From Shimia aestuarii (GTDB lineage: Bacteria > Pseudomonadota > Alphaproteobacteria > Rhodobacterales > Rhodobacteraceae), in assembly GCF_022814865.1 (NCBI RefSeq), contig NZ_JAKVRD010000004.1, positions 124,001 to 188,000 on the forward strand: a stretch of DNA of 64,000 bases, written 5' to 3'. Both the position numbers and the translations under genes were made by a program. The notes beneath the pieces were generated by a model that was not told the origin of the DNA, ran no database searches, and saw only the letters and a program-made list of their open reading frames with translations. Below are positions 11,676 to 21,547 of the stretch, in pieces. Every line of letters begins with the position of its first letter. Position 1 is the first letter of the stretch.

Positions 11676-12079
11676 ACGACAAGACGAACCCCTTTGAAGC
11701 GATGATCGCGCAGTATCAGGAGATGGCGAAGACCCTCAATCCTGCGATGGAGTCGTTTACCCCGAAGGGGTTTGAATCCCTGTGGCCGACCATGCCCAAG
11801 GACGTGATGGAGATGTTCTTTGGCAAGACGCTCAACAAAGACGGGCTTGATGCCAAGACCCGGCTTCTCCTGACGCTCGGCGCGCTGACCGTGCTTGGCG
11901 CGCAGGCCGAGAGCCAAATCCGCATGACTGTGCGCCACCTTCTCGAGGCGGGCGCCACGAAACAAGAAATCGTCGAGACCATCGGCCAGATGTCGATGTT
12001 CGCCGGCATTCCCGCCATGACCAAGGCGATGGAACTCGTCCAGGAAGTGCTGGACGCAAACGAGGAAAGTGACACATGA
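11672..12079 (+). CDS. Carboxymuconolactone decarboxylase family protein
   Basis: 135 residues. [20 protein letters not shown], then [27 protein letters not shown], is the all-helical CMD fold. There is no cysteine in the protein, so it cannot be an AhpD-type CxxC peroxidase; it is nearer the gamma-carboxymuconolactone decarboxylase type. Four-base overlaps with nuoI before and nuoJ after it imply co-translation. A catabolic role is unlikely in this place; its part in complex I is unknown. Confidence 0.8.
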   Translation: MNDKTNPFEAMIAQYQEMAKTLNPAMESFTPKGFESLWPTMPKDVMEMFFGKTLNKDGLDAKTRLLLTLGALTVLGAQAESQIRMTVRHLLEAGATKQEIVETIGQMSMFAGIPAMTKAMELVQEVLDANEESDT

Positions 12080-12684
12080 GTATCGCAGCACTGGCCTTTT
12101 ATCTTTTCGCGCTCTGCGTGATCGCAGGCGGGCTTTTCACCGTCATCAGCCGTAACCCGGTGCATTCCGTGCTCTGGCTCATCCTGGCGTTCCTGTCCTC
12201 GGCGGGGCTTTTCGTCCTGCTTGGGGCGGAATTCGTCGCGATGCTTCTCATCATCGTCTACGTCGGCGCGGTCGCGGTGCTGTTCCTGTTCGTGGTGATG
12301 ATGCTCGACGTGGATTTTGCGGAGTTGAAAGCGGGCATGGCGCAATATCTGCCGGTCGCGCTCTTGATCGGGGTGATCCTCCTGATGCAGCTCGGCATGG
12401 CGGTGGGCGTCTGGCAAGCGTCGGACGTTGCCGAGGCACAACGTGCCGCCGTGACGCCGGACGGGGTCGAGAACACGGCCGCGCTTGGGCACCTCATCTA
12501 TGACAAATATTTCCTTCTGTTCCAGCTTGCCGGTCTGATCCTGCTTGTGGCGATGATCGGGGCCATCGTGCTCACGCTGCGCCATCGCAAAGACATCAAG
12601 CGTCAGAACGTGCTCGAACAGATGTGGCGCGATCCGGCGAAGGCGATGGAACTCAAGGACGTGAAACCGGGGCAGGGGCTTTGA
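12076..12684 (+). CDS. nuoJ: NADH-quinone oxidoreductase subunit J
   Basis: 202 residues, ND6 family membrane subunit with five hydrophobic helices; [20 protein letters not shown] and the pi-bulge region [20 protein letters not shown] are typical. ATGA overlap with the preceding gene, TGATG junction with the micro-ORF that follows. Confidence 0.96.
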   Translation: MSIAALAFYLFALCVIAGGLFTVISRNPVHSVLWLILAFLSSAGLFVLLGAEFVAMLLIIVYVGAVAVLFLFVVMMLDVDFAELKAGMAQYLPVALLIGVILLMQLGMAVGVWQASDVAEAQRAAVTPDGVENTAALGHLIYDKYFLLFQLAGLILLVAMIGAIVLTLRHRKDIKRQNVLEQMWRDPAKAMELKDVKPGQGL

Positions 12685-12788
12685 TGGGCTTTGCAAGCTG
12701 GTTGGCAATCGGGATCGCAGTCGCAACTGCGGTCTGGGCCGGGGCCAGAACCCGGCGAACAAAAAAAGAGAACGAGGGACCAAAATGA
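12684..12788 (+). CDS. 34-residue single-helix membrane micro-protein between nuoJ and nuoK
   Basis: ATG 12684 overlaps the nuoJ stop (TGATG) and the TGA at 12786-12788 overlaps the nuoK start (ATGA). The peptide begins [20 protein letters not shown], one hydrophobic helix, followed by a basic/polar tail [14 protein letters not shown], predicting an N-out, C-in inner-membrane protein. The frame exactly fills the nuoJ-nuoK space, which is strong evidence for translation. The codons also supply GAGGGA, the nuoK ribosome binding site. No known family. Confidence 0.7.
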   Translation: MGFASWLAIGIAVATAVWAGARTRRTKKENEGPK

Positions 12789-13090
12789 TTGGGCTTGAAC
12801 ATTACCTGACAGTGGCGGCGACGCTTTTTGTCATCGGCATCTTCGGCCTCTTCCTGAACAGGAAGAACGTCATCATCCTTTTGATGTCGATCGAACTCAT
12901 GCTGCTTTCGGTCAATATCAACCTCGTGGCTTTCTCGAGCTTCCTTGGCGATCTCGTCGGGCAGGTCTTTACGCTCTTCGTGCTGACCGTTGCGGCGGCA
13001 GAAGCGGCGATTGGCCTCGCGATCCTCGTCGCCTTCAACCGCAACCGTGGCACGATCGCGGTCGAAGACGTCAACGTGATGAAAGGCTAA
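12785..13090 (+). CDS. nuoK: NADH-quinone oxidoreductase subunit K
   Basis: 101 residues, ND4L family with three membrane helices. The two buried glutamates of the proton path are in [17 protein letters not shown] and [19 protein letters not shown] 12785 overlaps the stop of the preceding 34-residue frame. Confidence 0.97.
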   Translation: MIGLEHYLTVAATLFVIGIFGLFLNRKNVIILLMSIELMLLSVNINLVAFSSFLGDLVGQVFTLFVLTVAAAEAAIGLAILVAFNRNRGTIAVEDVNVMKG

Positions 13091-13096
13091 GGGCAG

Positions 13097-15199
13097 ATGG
13101 AAAAGATCATTCTCTTCGCCCCGCTTGTCGGCAGCCTCATTGGCGGCTTTGGCTGGCGGTTGATCGGCGAAAAGGGCGCGCAATATGTGACGACGGGGCT
13201 TCTGTTCCTGTCTTGCGTGCTTTCCTGGGTCGTGTTCCTGACCCATGGGCCGGAAACCCAACATATCCATATCCTCGACTTCATCCAGTCGGGCACGCTC
13301 GATACCTCGTGGTCGATCCGCCTCGACCGGCTGACCTCGATCATGCTCATTGTGGTGACCACGGTGTCGGCGCTGGTCCACCTCTATAGCTTTGGCTACA
13401 TGGCGCATGATGAGAATTGGAAAGAGGGCGAGGCCTACAAGGCGCGCTTCTTTGCTTACCTCAGCTTCTTCACCTTTGCCATGCTGGCGCTGGTGACTGC
13501 CGACAACCTGGTGCAGATGTTTTTTGGTTGGGAAGGCGTGGGGGTCGCGTCCTACCTGCTCATCGGGTTCTACTACAAGAAACCGAGCGCCAACGCGGCG
13601 GCGATCAAGGCCTTCGTGGTCAACCGGGTCGGCGATTTCGGCTTTGCGCTTGGGATTTTCGGGCTGTTCTACCTGACGGACTCGATCAAGTTCGACGACG
13701 TGTTCGCAGCCGCGCCCGCGCTGGCCGAGACGCAGTTGCATTTCCTGTGGACCGAGTGGAACGCGGCGAACCTTCTGGCCTTCCTGCTGTTCGTCGGCGC
13801 GATGGGCAAGTCGGCACAGCTCTTCCTGCACACATGGCTTCCGGACGCGATGGAAGGCCCGACACCGGTGTCGGCGCTGATCCACGCGGCGACCATGGTG
13901 ACGGCGGGCGTCTTCCTCGTCTGCCGCATGTCGCCCCTTATGGAATATGCGCCCGAGGCGATGGCCTTTGTGACCTTCCTCGGCGCGAGCACAGCCTTTG
14001 TCGCGGCAACGATCGGCCTCGTGCAGAACGACATCAAGCGCGTGATCGCCTATTCGACCATGTCGCAGCTTGGCTATATGTTCGTGGCGGCGGGCGTTGG
14101 CGTCTACTCGGCGGCGATGTTCCATCTGCTGACGCATGCGTTCTTCAAAGCGATGCTCTTCCTTGGCGCTGGCTCGGTCATTCATGCGATGCATCACGAG
14201 CAGGACATGCGCAACTATGGCGCGCTGCGGAAGAAAATCCCCTATACTTTCTGGGCGATGATGATCGGCACGCTGGCCATTACCGGGGTGGGTATTCCGA
14301 TGACGACCATCGGCTTTGCCGGGTTCCTGTCCAAGGATGCGATCATCGAGAGCGCATGGGCCGGAACGGGCGGCGGGTATGCCTTCTGGATGCTGGTCAT
14401 CGCGGCGCTGTTCACGGCGTTCTATAGCTGGCGCCTGATCTTCCTCACCTTCTATGGCGAGGCGCGGGGCAACAAGCATACCCACGACCACGCCCATGAA
14501 AGCCCGACTGTGATGCTCGTGCCGCTTGGCGTTCTGGCGCTTGGCGCGGTGTTCTCGGGGATGATCTGGTACGGGGTGTTCTTTGGCGACCACCACAAGG
14601 TCAACGCCTTCTTCGGCATCGAGGCACACCACGCGGCCGAGGCCGATGCGGGCCACGGGGAGGATGCAAGTCATGGCGACGATGGTCATGCAAAGGCGGA
14701 CGATCACGGTGACGATCACGCAATGGCCGAAGGTCATGGTATGGCACCGCAGGGTGCGATCTTCATGGCACCGGACAATCACGTCATCGACGAGGCCCAC
14801 CACGCCCCGAAATGGGTCAAGGTGAGCCCGTTCGTTGCCATGGTGATCGGTTTCCTGACGGCTGTGTGGTTCTATATCCTGAACCCGGCGTTGCCCAAGC
14901 GGCTCGCAGAGGTGCAGCGCCCGCTCTACCTTTTCCTGCTCAACAAGTGGTATTTTGACGAGATCTACGACGCGATCTTCGTCCGTCCGGCACAGGCCCT
15001 TGGCCGCTTTCTCTGGAAGCGTGGCGACGGCAATGTCATTGACGGGTCGATCAACGGCGTGGCGATGGGGATCATCCCCTTCTTTACCCGCCTCGCAGGT
15101 CGCGCCCAATCCGGCTACATCTTCACTTACGCATTTGCCATGGTGATCGGCATCGTCGTGCTTATCACCTGGATGACGCTCAGCGGAGGAGCGCACTAA
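13097..15199 (+). CDS. nuoL: NADH-quinone oxidoreductase subunit L
   Basis: 700 residues, ND5-type antiporter-like subunit with the long C-terminal lateral helix. [17 protein letters not shown] and [27 protein letters not shown] are typical. Odd feature: a His/Asp-rich loop around residues 456-465 ([10 protein letters not shown]) and a longer one around 510-552 (repeated HGxD/DDHxD), which could bind metal. ATG 13097 lies six bases after the nuoK stop. Confidence 0.97.
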   Translation: MEKIILFAPLVGSLIGGFGWRLIGEKGAQYVTTGLLFLSCVLSWVVFLTHGPETQHIHILDFIQSGTLDTSWSIRLDRLTSIMLIVVTTVSALVHLYSFGYMAHDENWKEGEAYKARFFAYLSFFTFAMLALVTADNLVQMFFGWEGVGVASYLLIGFYYKKPSANAAAIKAFVVNRVGDFGFALGIFGLFYLTDSIKFDDVFAAAPALAETQLHFLWTEWNAANLLAFLLFVGAMGKSAQLFLHTWLPDAMEGPTPVSALIHAATMVTAGVFLVCRMSPLMEYAPEAMAFVTFLGASTAFVAATIGLVQNDIKRVIAYSTMSQLGYMFVAAGVGVYSAAMFHLLTHAFFKAMLFLGAGSVIHAMHHEQDMRNYGALRKKIPYTFWAMMIGTLAITGVGIPMTTIGFAGFLSKDAIIESAWAGTGGGYAFWMLVIAALFTAFYSWRLIFLTFYGEARGNKHTHDHAHESPTVMLVPLGVLALGAVFSGMIWYGVFFGDHHKVNAFFGIEAHHAAEADAGHGEDASHGDDGHAKADDHGDDHAMAEGHGMAPQGAIFMAPDNHVIDEAHHAPKWVKVSPFVAMVIGFLTAVWFYILNPALPKRLAEVQRPLYLFLLNKWYFDEIYDAIFVRPAQALGRFLWKRGDGNVIDGSINGVAMGIIPFFTRLAGRAQSGYIFTYAFAMVIGIVVLITWMTLSGGAH

Positions 15200-16746
15200 T
15201 GAACGACAGCCTGCTCTCTCTCGTTACCTTCATCCCGGCGCTGGCGGCGGCCATTCTGGCCATCTTCCTGCGTGGGGAGGAGGCCGCAGCGCAGCGCAAT
15301 GCGAAATGGGTTGCGATGGTGGCCACGGTCATCACCTTCCTCGTCTCGCTCTTTATCCTTGTCGAATTCGACCCCTCCAACACCGGGTTCCAGTTCGTCG
15401 AGGAGCGCGAATGGCTTTTGGGCATGAAATACAAGATGGGGGTCGATGGGATCTCTGTTCTGTTCGTGATGCTCACCACCTTCATGATGCCGCTCGTCAT
15501 CGCCGCCTCCTGGCAGGTCGAGACGCGGGTCAAGGAATACATGATCGCCTTCCTCCTGCTGGAGACGCTCATGCTTGGCGTGTTCATGGCGCTGGACCTT
15601 GTGCTCTTCTACCTCTTCTTCGAGGCGGGCCTCATTCCGATGTTCCTCATCATCGGCATCTGGGGCGGGGCGAACCGCATCTATGCGAGCTTTAAGTTCT
15701 TCCTCTATACCTTCCTCGGCTCGGTGCTGATGCTGGTTGCGATGGTGGCGATGTTCACCGATGCGGGCACGACGGATATCCCGACGCTCATGAGCCATGA
15801 ATTCGCCTCCGAGAGCTTCTCGGTCCTTGGCATACATGTGCTTGGCGGGATGCAGACGCTCCTGTTCCTCGCCTTCTTTGCGAGCTTTGCGGTCAAGATG
15901 CCGATGTGGCCAGTGCATACCTGGCTTCCAGACGCGCACGTGCAGGCGCCGACGGCGGGTTCGGTCGTGCTTGCAGCGATCCTGCTAAAAATGGGCGGCT
16001 ATGGCTTCCTGCGCTTCAGTTTGCCGATGTTCCCTGTGGGGGCGGAGGTTATGACCGACCTCGTGCTTTGGATGTCGGCGATCGCCATTGTCTATACCTC
16101 GCTGGTCGCGCTGGTGCAGGAGGATATGAAAAAGCTCATCGCGTATTCCTCGGTCGCGCATATGGGCTATGTCACGATGGGTATTTTCGCTGCCAACCAA
16201 CAGGGGATCGACGGGGCGATCTTCCAGATGCTGAGCCACGGGTTCATCTCGGGCGCGCTCTTCCTCTGTGTGGGCGTGATCTATGACCGGATGCACACCC
16301 GCGATATCGACGCCTATGGCGGGCTTGTGACGCGGATGCCGGCCTATGCGTTGATCTTCATGTTCTTCACCATGGCGAACGTTGGCCTGCCGGGCACCTC
16401 GGGGTTCATTGGTGAATTCCTGACCCTCATGGGCATCTTCCAGGTCAACACCTGGGTCGCGCTTGTGGCGACCTCGGGCGTGATCTTCTCGGCGGCTTAT
16501 GCGCTTTGGCTCTATCGCCGGGTCGTGTTTGGCGATCTCATCAAGGAGAGCCTGCGCACGATTTCGGATATGAGCGCGCGCGAGAGATGGATCTTTGCGC
16601 CGCTCGTGGCGATGACGCTGATCCTTGGTGTCTATCCGGCACTGATCACCGATATCATCGGGCCTTCGGTTGAAGCCCTGATTTCCAACTACCATGCCGC
16701 ACTGGGCAGCGCCGCGGACGGGGCGCACCAGATGGCGTCGCATTAA
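15199..16746 (+). CDS. nuoM: NADH-quinone oxidoreductase subunit M
   Basis: 515 residues, ND4-type proton-pumping subunit. [30 protein letters not shown] and [16 protein letters not shown] are characteristic. The start overlaps the nuoL stop by one base (TAATG). Confidence 0.97.
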   Translation: MNDSLLSLVTFIPALAAAILAIFLRGEEAAAQRNAKWVAMVATVITFLVSLFILVEFDPSNTGFQFVEEREWLLGMKYKMGVDGISVLFVMLTTFMMPLVIAASWQVETRVKEYMIAFLLLETLMLGVFMALDLVLFYLFFEAGLIPMFLIIGIWGGANRIYASFKFFLYTFLGSVLMLVAMVAMFTDAGTTDIPTLMSHEFASESFSVLGIHVLGGMQTLLFLAFFASFAVKMPMWPVHTWLPDAHVQAPTAGSVVLAAILLKMGGYGFLRFSLPMFPVGAEVMTDLVLWMSAIAIVYTSLVALVQEDMKKLIAYSSVAHMGYVTMGIFAANQQGIDGAIFQMLSHGFISGALFLCVGVIYDRMHTRDIDAYGGLVTRMPAYALIFMFFTMANVGLPGTSGFIGEFLTLMGIFQVNTWVALVATSGVIFSAAYALWLYRRVVFGDLIKESLRTISDMSARERWIFAPLVAMTLILGVYPALITDIIGPSVEALISNYHAALGSAADGAHQMASH

Positions 16747-16760
16747 GGAGAGCTTGAGAA

Positions 16761-18200
16761 ATGATCCAGGCTGATCTCAACATTATCGTGCCGGAAATCG
16801 TTCTGGCACTGTTTGCGATGCTGGCGCTGATTGGCGCGGTCTATACCAGCAAGGACAAGCTTGCCCCGATGCTCACATGGGTGACGGCGGTGGTGCTCGT
16901 GCTTGTGGCGGTGTGGATCGGCATCAATGGTGAAGGCACTCGGACCGCGTTCGGCGGTATGTTCAACGATGATCCTTTTGCCCGTTTTGCCAAGATCACG
17001 ATGCTGCTGTCGGCGGCGGCGGTGCTTGTCATGGGGCAGGACTACATGAGCCGGCGCGGTATGCTCCGCTTTGAATACCCGATCCTCGTCACGCTTTCCG
17101 TGGTAGGGATGATGGTGATGGTCTCCGCGGGGGACTTGATGGCGCTCTACATGGGACTCGAGCTGCAATCGCTTGCGCTCTACGTGGTGGCTTCGATCCG
17201 CCGCGACAGTGTCAAATCGACCGAAGCGGGCCTCAAGTATTTCGTCCTTGGTGCGCTGTCTTCTGGCCTTCTCCTGTTCGGGTCTTCGCTGGTCTACGGG
17301 TTCGCGGGCACAACGCTCTTTAGCGGTATCATCGCCGCCGCAGGCGAGGGCCATGCGCCGATCGGCCTTCTGATTGGTCTGACGCTGGTGGCGTCTGGGC
17401 TTGCCTTCAAGGTGTCGGCCGTGCCGTTCCACATGTGGACGCCGGATGTGTATGAAGGCTCGCCGACCCCGGTCACGGCTTTCTTTGCCACGGCTCCGAA
17501 AATGGCGGCGATGGGTCTTTTTGCCCGTGTCCTGCATGATGCGTTCGGCGGTGTGGTCAGCGACTGGCAGCAGATCATCGCGCTCCTGTCGGTGCTGTCG
17601 ATGTTCCTTGGCGCGGTGGCCGCGATTGGACAGACCAATATCAAACGCCTTATGGCCTATTCGTCGATCGCGCATATGGGGTATGCGCTTATGGGACTGG
17701 CCGCCGGGACGGCCTTTGGCGTGCAGGCGCTTCTGATCTACATGGCGATCTATGTCACGATGAGCGTCGGCAGCTTTGCCTTTATCCTCACGATGGAGAA
17801 GGACGGCCAGCCGGTCACGGATATCACAGCGCTCAACATGTATGCCAAGCGTGAGCCGGGCAAGGCGCTTGCCGTGCTGATCCTGATGTTCTCGCTGGCT
17901 GGTGTGCCGCCGCTCGTGGGCTTCTTTGGCAAGCTATATGTGCTCCGCGCAGCCTATGAGGCCGGGCTGATCTGGCTCGCGGTGCTTGGCGTGATCGCGT
18001 CGGTGATCGGCGCTTTCTACTACCTGCGCATCGTCTACTACATGTACTTCGGAGAAGAGGGTGAGGCGCTCGACAAGGGCAAGTCTCCGGTGCTCTGGGT
18101 CATGTTGATGGGCTCGGCGGCGATCATGCTGGTCGGTGTCGTGAACCTCTTCGGTATTGAGACCCCGGCGCTGATCGCGGCAGAGGCCCTGCTGCGTTAA
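16761..18200 (+). CDS. nuoN: NADH-quinone oxidoreductase subunit N
   Basis: 479 residues, ND2-type pumping subunit, last nuo gene. [18 protein letters not shown], the lysine-bearing [20 protein letters not shown], and [16 protein letters not shown] are typical. TAAGGAGAG precedes ATG 16761. Confidence 0.97.
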   Translation: MIQADLNIIVPEIVLALFAMLALIGAVYTSKDKLAPMLTWVTAVVLVLVAVWIGINGEGTRTAFGGMFNDDPFARFAKITMLLSAAAVLVMGQDYMSRRGMLRFEYPILVTLSVVGMMVMVSAGDLMALYMGLELQSLALYVVASIRRDSVKSTEAGLKYFVLGALSSGLLLFGSSLVYGFAGTTLFSGIIAAAGEGHAPIGLLIGLTLVASGLAFKVSAVPFHMWTPDVYEGSPTPVTAFFATAPKMAAMGLFARVLHDAFGGVVSDWQQIIALLSVLSMFLGAVAAIGQTNIKRLMAYSSIAHMGYALMGLAAGTAFGVQALLIYMAIYVTMSVGSFAFILTMEKDGQPVTDITALNMYAKREPGKALAVLILMFSLAGVPPLVGFFGKLYVLRAAYEAGLIWLAVLGVIASVIGAFYYLRIVYYMYFGEEGEALDKGKSPVLWVMLMGSAAIMLVGVVNLFGIETPALIAAEALLR

Positions 18201-18222
18201 ACGCAGGACAATCGGTTTGCGG

Positions 18223-18249
18223 CGCGCCCTTTTGGGGCGCGTTGCTGTT
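18223..18249 (+). terminator. Weak terminator or attenuator after nuoN
   Basis: Stem CGCGCCC (18223-18229) / GGGCGCG (18235-18241) with a 5-base loop, followed by TTGCTGTTT, a poor T tract. It may reduce rather than stop transcription into birA. Confidence 0.4.
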
Positions 18250-18268
18250 TGTGAGGGAAGGATAGGGC

Positions 18269-19021
18269 ATGGCAGGCTGGCCCGAAGGGTATGGCAAGCG
18301 GGTTCTCGCAGAGGTCGATAGCACCAATGCCGAGGCGGCTCGTATCGCGCCTGAGCTTGTGCGCCCGGAATGGATACTGGGGCTGCGCCAGACCAAGGGC
18401 CGGGGCCGGCGAGGACGTCCCTGGACCGATCCAAGCGGGAACTTCGCCGCAACCCTCGTGATGCAGCCGGCTGAGACACCGGACCGGATTGCGCTTCGGT
18501 CTTTCGTGGCCTCGCTCGCCTTGTTCGATGCCTTCGTGGCGGCCACGGGACAGGCCACGCCCTTTGCGCTCAAATGGCCGAACGACGTGCTCTTGAATGG
18601 TGGCAAGGTCGCCGGAATCCTGCTTGAAAGCGCAGGCTTTGCAGGCGGCGCAGTGAGCCATATCGCCATCGGGATCGGCGTCAATCTACGCCACGCGCCG
18701 AGCGCGGGAGAGGTTGAGCCGGGGGCGGTCGCGCCCAAGAGCCTCTTGTCAGAGACCGGTGCAGAGGTCACACCAGAAGAGTTTCTCGACCTCTTGGCCC
18801 CTGCCTATGCGCGGTATGAGACGCAGTTCCGGACCTACGGGTTCGAGCCGATCCGGACCGCGTGGCTTGCGCGGGCGGCGCGTATTGGCGAGACGATCAC
18901 GGCCCGAACGTCACGTGACGAGACGGTTGGCGTTTTTGAAACGGTGGACAGCGCCGGTAATCTGGTGTTGAAGACGGCGAAAGGGTCCGTGGCCATTCCG
19001 GCGGCGGAGGTGTTTTTCTAA
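18269..19021 (+). CDS. birA: Biotin--[acetyl-CoA-carboxylase] ligase
   Basis: 250 residues, catalytic BirA type without the N-terminal DNA-binding domain. EVDSTNAEAAR, the adenylate motif KGRGRRGRPW and KWPNDVLLNGGKVAGILLES are the biotin protein ligase signatures. It biotinylates carboxylase carrier proteins. It lacks the repressor domain, so it cannot be the biotin operon regulator. GGAAGGA precedes ATG 18269. Same-strand neighbours coaX and rnj follow closely. Confidence 0.93.
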   Translation: MAGWPEGYGKRVLAEVDSTNAEAARIAPELVRPEWILGLRQTKGRGRRGRPWTDPSGNFAATLVMQPAETPDRIALRSFVASLALFDAFVAATGQATPFALKWPNDVLLNGGKVAGILLESAGFAGGAVSHIAIGIGVNLRHAPSAGEVEPGAVAPKSLLSETGAEVTPEEFLDLLAPAYARYETQFRTYGFEPIRTAWLARAARIGETITARTSRDETVGVFETVDSAGNLVLKTAKGSVAIPAAEVFF

Positions 19022-19032
19022 GGAGGCAGATC

Positions 19033-19809
19033 ATGCTCCTGGCCATTGATTGCGGCAACACCAATACGGTTTTCTCGATCTGGGACGGGGAGAAATTTCT
19101 CTGCACGCTCCGGACATCGACACATCATGCGCGGACGGCGGACGCTTATTTCACGTGGTATTCGACGCTCGTCAAACACTATGGAATTGACGCCGACATC
19201 ACCGACGTCATCATCTCCTCGACCGTGCCGCGCGTTGTCTTTAACCTTCGGGTGTTCGCGGATCGCTTCTTTGGGTGCCGTCCGATTGTGGTTGGCAAGC
19301 CGGAATGCCTCTTGCCGACCCAGCCGCGTGTCGATATCGGCACACAGGTTGGTCCGGACCGTCTCGTAAATGCAGCGGGCGCGTTTGACCGCCATGGTGG
19401 CGATATCATCGTTGTTGATTTCGGCACAGCGACGACCTTTGATGTGGTCGCCAAGGACGGCGCCTATGTCGGCGGGGTCATCGCGCCGGGGGTGAACCTC
19501 AGCCTCGAGGCGCTCCACAATTCTGCGGCCGCGTTGCCGCATGTGGATATTGCCAAGCCGCAGAATGTTGTCGGCACCAACACCGTCGCCTGTATCCAGT
19601 CGGGGGTGTTCTGGGGCTATGTGGGTCTCGTGCGCGAGATCTGTGAGAGAATTAAGGCCGAGCGCGATCGGTCGATGCAAATTATCGCGACGGGCGGGCT
19701 GGCGCCTCTGTTCCAGCAATCGGTCGAACTTTTCGATTGTTTCGAAGACGACCTGACGATGCACGGCCTGACCGTGATTCACAAATACAATAAGGAAAAC
19801 GCAGCTTGA
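19033..19809 (+). CDS. coaX: Type III pantothenate kinase
   Basis: 258 residues of the ASKHA fold. MLLAIDCGNTNTVFSIW is the phosphate-1 motif, then ISSTVPRVVF, GPDRLVNAAGAF, VVDFGTATTFDVV and ATGGLAPLF. It phosphorylates pantothenate, the first step to coenzyme A. AGGAGG (19021-19026) lies directly upstream. Its stop overlaps the rnj TTG start. Confidence 0.95.
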   Translation: MLLAIDCGNTNTVFSIWDGEKFLCTLRTSTHHARTADAYFTWYSTLVKHYGIDADITDVIISSTVPRVVFNLRVFADRFFGCRPIVVGKPECLLPTQPRVDIGTQVGPDRLVNAAGAFDRHGGDIIVVDFGTATTFDVVAKDGAYVGGVIAPGVNLSLEALHNSAAALPHVDIAKPQNVVGTNTVACIQSGVFWGYVGLVREICERIKAERDRSMQIIATGGLAPLFQQSVELFDCFEDDLTMHGLTVIHKYNKENAA

Positions 19810-21473
19810 GCAGCGAAAAATTAATCTACCTCCCGCTCGGTGGAGCGGGTGAAATCGGCATGAATGCCTATGTCTATGGCTATGGCAAGGAGGGCGAAGA
19901 GCGCCTTATCCTAGTCGATCTGGGCGTGACCTTCTCGGATATGGAGACGAGCCCCGGTGTCGACCTGATCTTCCCGGACATGACATGGCTTGTTGAGAAC
20001 AAGGACCGCCTTGAAGCGGTGTTCATCACCCATGGCCACGAGGACCATGTCGGCGCGGTCGGCCATTTCTGGGAAGACCTTGGCGTGCCGGTCTATGCGC
20101 GGGTGTTCACCGCGGCGCTTGCCCGGCACAAGATGAAGGACCGGGGCGCCCCGGAGGCGGAAGTCATCACCGTGGACGCGTGGCCTGACATGACCAAGGC
20201 GGGTCCGTTCAACGTCGGTTTCCTGCCGGTGAGCCATTCGATCCCCGAAAGCGCCGCGCTCGTCATCGACAGCCCGGCGGGCCGGGTTATTCATTCGGGC
20301 GACTTCAAGCTCGACGAGACGCCTGTTGTGGGCGAGCCCTTCGACAAGGATCTTTGGAAAGAGGTGAGCAAGGACGGCGTCAAGGCGCTGGTCTGTGACT
20401 CGACCAATGTCTTCTCGCTTCATCCGGGACGCTCCGAGGCGAGCGTCGGGCGCGAGATCGAGGCGCTTGTGAGCGAGGCGCCGCATATGGTCGTCGCGAC
20501 GACGTTTGCCTCTAACGTGGCGCGGGTCAAAACGCTGGCGGAAGCGGGCGAACGGGCAGGGCGGTCGATCTGTCTCATGGGACGTGCGATGCGTCGGATG
20601 ATCGAGACGGCGGTGGAAACCGGCGTGCTCGACAGCTTTCCCAAGGTCGTCAGCATCGAAGACGCCCGCGCGATCCCGCGTCAGGACCTGATGCTTCTCG
20701 TGACTGGCTCGCAGGGCGAGCGACGCGCGGCGTCGGCCCAGTTGGCCCGTGGCAAGTATAACGGCATGACTCTCAAAGAGGGCGACATGTTCCTCTTCTC
20801 CTCAAAGACCATTCCGGGCAATGAGCGCGGTGTGATCCGCATCATGAACCAGTTCTCGGAAATGGGTGTTGAGGTCGTCGACGATCATGAGGGGCGCTAT
20901 CACGTCTCGGGCCACGCCAACCGCCCCGATCTCGAGGCGCTTCAGGATATCGTCAATCCGCAGATGGTCATTCCGAACCATGGCGAACACCGCCACCTGC
21001 GCCAGCACGCCAAGATTTCCGAGGCACGCGGACGGCAGAGCATCGTCGCCGTAAATGGCACGATGGTGGACCTTTCGGGCAATGCGCCGAAAGTTGCGGG
21101 GTTTGTCGAGACCGGACGCACCTATCTTGATGGTGCGGTGAAGATCGGCGCGCTGGACGGTGTGGTGCGGGATCGTATCCGCATGGCGCTCAACGGGCAT
21201 CTTGTGGTGAACGTGATCCTCGATGAAGACGATGAGCCGCTCGGCGAAGCCTGGTGCGAGATCAAGGGCCTGCCGGAGCAAGGCCGCAGCTTTGCGCCGC
21301 TTCTCGACGTGCTCGAGGAAGACCTGACGCAGTTCCTTGGGCGCGCGGCGGACAAGACGTTGGCCAATGACGACAAGCTCGAGGAAGAGCTGCGCCGGAT
21401 CGCGCGCAACACTTGCAATGACGAGATCGGCCGCAAGCCGGAAGTCACGGTGATTGTAAGCCGTCTGAGCTAA
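19806..21473 (+). CDS. rnj: Ribonuclease J
   Basis: 555 residues, metallo-beta-lactamase/beta-CASP nuclease. Zinc motif THGHEDHVGAV, HSGDFKLDETPV, CDSTNVFS, and SGHANRPDLEAL are visible. RNase J is a 5'-3' exonuclease/endonuclease acting in rRNA and mRNA maturation. The start is TTG 19806 overlapping the coaX stop; AAGGA (19791-19795) supports it. A strong bidirectional terminator follows. Confidence 0.95.
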   Translation: MSSEKLIYLPLGGAGEIGMNAYVYGYGKEGEERLILVDLGVTFSDMETSPGVDLIFPDMTWLVENKDRLEAVFITHGHEDHVGAVGHFWEDLGVPVYARVFTAALARHKMKDRGAPEAEVITVDAWPDMTKAGPFNVGFLPVSHSIPESAALVIDSPAGRVIHSGDFKLDETPVVGEPFDKDLWKEVSKDGVKALVCDSTNVFSLHPGRSEASVGREIEALVSEAPHMVVATTFASNVARVKTLAEAGERAGRSICLMGRAMRRMIETAVETGVLDSFPKVVSIEDARAIPRQDLMLLVTGSQGERRAASAQLARGKYNGMTLKEGDMFLFSSKTIPGNERGVIRIMNQFSEMGVEVVDDHEGRYHVSGHANRPDLEALQDIVNPQMVIPNHGEHRHLRQHAKISEARGRQSIVAVNGTMVDLSGNAPKVAGFVETGRTYLDGAVKIGALDGVVRDRIRMALNGHLVVNVILDEDDEPLGEAWCEIKGLPEQGRSFAPLLDVLEEDLTQFLGRAADKTLANDDKLEEELRRIARNTCNDEIGRKPEVTVIVSRLS

Positions 21474-21493
21474 GGCACGGACATCGGACAGAA

Positions 21494-21530
21494 AAAGGGC
21501 CGGGGAGCAGATGCTCTCCGGCCCTTTCTT
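21494..21530. terminator. Bidirectional terminator between rnj and rhlE
   Basis: Long stem AAAGGGCCGG (21494-21503) / CCGGCCCTTT (21518-21527) continued inside by GAGC/GCTC. T residues flank it on the plus side (TTTCTT) and A residues on the other, so it can end both converging transcripts. Confidence 0.85.
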
Positions 21531-21547
21531 CATCTTGGTGTGGCCGC

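Noticed and set aside
12653-15196. 847-residue frame on the minus strand opposite nuoL
   Set aside because: It lies antisense to nuoL, has no family pattern and is His/Arg-rich; GC-rich third positions leave the opposite frame open. Not a gene.
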